A stretch of DNA of 64,000 nucleotides, taken from NCBI GenBank assembly GCA_029259915.1, contig JAJDED010000015.1, positions 43,453-107,452 of the forward strand. Direction: 5' to 3'. The notes below the pieces were generated by a model. That model saw nothing but the letters and a program-made list of their open reading frames with translations, did no database searches and was not told where the DNA came from. This document shows positions 62,914 to 64,000 of the stretch, piece by piece (the stretch's first letter is position 1; each line of letters opens with the position of its first letter). Made by a program: the position numbers and the translations under genes. This stretch comes from Planctomycetota bacterium (GTDB taxonomy: Bacteria > Planctomycetota > Planctomycetia > Pirellulales > Lacipirellulaceae).

Positions 62914-64000
62914 ATGTTTCGAGACTTTCTCTGCGGTCGTTCTACTAGAAACATTTTCTTTGTAATTTCTCTGTTCTTTTTCGGTTGTCCATCTCATGCC
63001 CCCGCAGGGGATATCTTCTGGCAGCTATCGCCACCCGCAACCGGCGACTGGATCGACCTAAACAACTGGCTGACTTTGACTCTGCCGACATCGGTTGATA
63101 CTGCCCGCATAATAAATGGTGGAACGACAACTATTGGGTCGGGTCTTATCGATGTCATGGGCGTCGAACTGGGAGATACACTGACTGGAACGCTGATGCA
63201 ATCCGGTGGGTCGCTTGCTGTTGATCTATTCAACATCAATTCTCTGGGTGAATTTGATTTTGCGGGTGGTACGCTGACCATCGAATCACAGTTAAACCTG
63301 TTGGGCGCCTTTGATGCGACCGGAGGTAATGGTGCCATTGTTGCATTGGACAACTCATTTGTTGACCTTTCGGATGGGACGCTATCTGGGTTGGGCGGAA
63401 CTTCGTTTACTGGGGGTGTCGGTTCAACGCTGCTTCTTCCTCAAGGCGTCGATCCGAATACTTTGTTTTCTTCCTTCACGACACAGGGCGACTTCTTCAA
63501 TGTATCAGGCACCAAGCTAATTGTGCCATTTGGGTTTACCCTCGACATTACCGGTGACCGCCCCGATCTAACTCGGGTAGAAGGGATCTTGCGTCCTGAG
63601 GGTAGCCCAGTCTCACCGCAATCGCTGACGTTCGACCAAGGTGGCGTCGAGGTAGCACCGGGCGGACTCTTCAACATGCATGGTGCGAGTCTCACGTTGC
63701 GTACCAACAGTTCGGTGATTGGCGGCGAGTTGCGGGACGTGGGATCGCTCGTCATTGCCGATCAGACCGATGACAATGTGACATTCACGCAGAGCAGTGG
63801 CATCACCGACATCAACAGCAATCTTTTTGTCGGTCTTGCCCCCAGCGGCTCATCGAATCCCCGTGGCACCTTCAACATGAATGGCGGTAGCCTGTCGATC
63901 GGTGGAGGTATGTGGTTGGGAGCAAGTGGTGCTAATCCCAATTTTAGTGAAGGCACCTTCCGTCAGACGGCGGGCACGACAACGGTGGGAAGTTCGATTG
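62914..64000 (+). CDS. Large secreted repeat protein (partial, runs off the window)
   Basis: An open frame of 362 codons with no stop before the end of the window. A signal peptide (MFRDFLCGRSTRNIFFVISL then FFFGCPSHAPAG) is followed by a Gly/Thr/Ser-rich beta-helix-like sequence: DWIDLNNWLTLTLPTSVDTA, SGGSLAVDLFNINSLGEFDF and FNMNGGSLSIGGGMWLGASG. This is the style of large planctomycete exported proteins that end in PEP-CTERM or similar tags. The end is outside the window, so that cannot be checked. The ATG at 62914 opens the signal. Confidence 0.8.
   Translation, partial: MFRDFLCGRSTRNIFFVISLFFFGCPSHAPAGDIFWQLSPPATGDWIDLNNWLTLTLPTSVDTARIINGGTTTIGSGLIDVMGVELGDTLTGTLMQSGGSLAVDLFNINSLGEFDFAGGTLTIESQLNLLGAFDATGGNGAIVALDNSFVDLSDGTLSGLGGTSFTGGVGSTLLLPQGVDPNTLFSSFTTQGDFFNVSGTKLIVPFGFTLDITGDRPDLTRVEGILRPEGSPVSPQSLTFDQGGVEVAPGGLFNMHGASLTLRTNSSVIGGELRDVGSLVIADQTDDNVTFTQSSGITDINSNLFVGLAPSGSSNPRGTFNMNGGSLSIGGGMWLGASGANPNFSEGTFRQTAGTTTVGSSI

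Overview
The window looks like chromosomal DNA of a planctomycete, most likely order Pirellulales. This rests on the PEP-CTERM sorting tail, the Tyr/Cys-rich repeat secreted proteins, several short conserved proteins of planctomycete type, a TraR/DksA protein beside lspA, and palindromic or purine-rich repeats in many gaps. No rRNA or complete tRNA is visible. This is a judgement from protein features, not a phylogeny. Layout by region: 0-2.7 kb is a lysine catabolic pair (saccharopine/lysine dehydrogenase-like enzyme and ALDH7-type aminoadipate-semialdehyde dehydrogenase). 2.7-11.5 kb holds a repeat-rich secreted protein, a HI1419/HI1420-type toxin-antitoxin pair, a stand-alone RNA polymerase alpha-CTD protein, a UvrD/PcrA helicase, an RlmM-like methyltransferase and a retropepsin-like protease. 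11.5-15.6 kb is a minus-strand run of an ABC-2 permease and two CNNM/CBS proteins. 15.9-19.5 kb has a TPR protein, a Cys-rich secreted protein and a membrane protein. 19.5-22.5 kb is an accessory islet: a PUA/EVE-like plus membrane-HNH gene pair, a GYF/zinc-ribbon membrane protein, a REP-associated transposase (RAYT) and a deletion derivative of its element. 22.6-28.5 kb has a SNF2 helicase with an unknown partner, a PaaK-like adenylating enzyme and nhaA. 28.8-30.5 kb is a secreted protein followed by a remnant of a paralogous C-terminus. 30.6-37.7 kb is a metabolic cluster: CoA-acylating-like ALDH, Fe-alcohol dehydrogenase, beta-propeller protein, HemW-like radical SAM protein, lipoyl-domain protein and 2x[4Fe-4S] ferredoxin. 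37.9-42.3 kb has a Tat-exported hydrolase, a VWA protein, a double-receiver protein and a GNAT acetyltransferase. 42.8-47.2 kb is a three-gene MotA/ExbB-like complex. 47.2-60.8 kb is mostly housekeeping: Rrf2, lspA, TraR/DksA, thrC, dapB, LplT-like MFS, an ECF sigma module, a heavy-metal-domain lipoprotein, thiC and recA. 60.9-64 kb is a scrambled accessory end: a REP fragment fused to a truncated PEP-CTERM gene, a tRNA-Pro 3' fragment, a P27 terminase small subunit, and the start of a large secreted repeat protein that runs off the window. The best candidate for an undescribed system is the 42.8-47.2 kb proton-channel-like operon. A MotA/ExbB protein with a long helical tail is coupled to two different single-TM partners. 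Their TM segments align with each other, but only one has the ExbD-type aspartate; the other has alanine. The second candidate is the 30.6-37.7 kb cluster, which joins acyl-CoA/aldehyde/alcohol chemistry to a radical SAM enzyme, a lipoyl carrier and a ferredoxin. The third is the EVE-like/membrane-HNH pair beside the RAYT.
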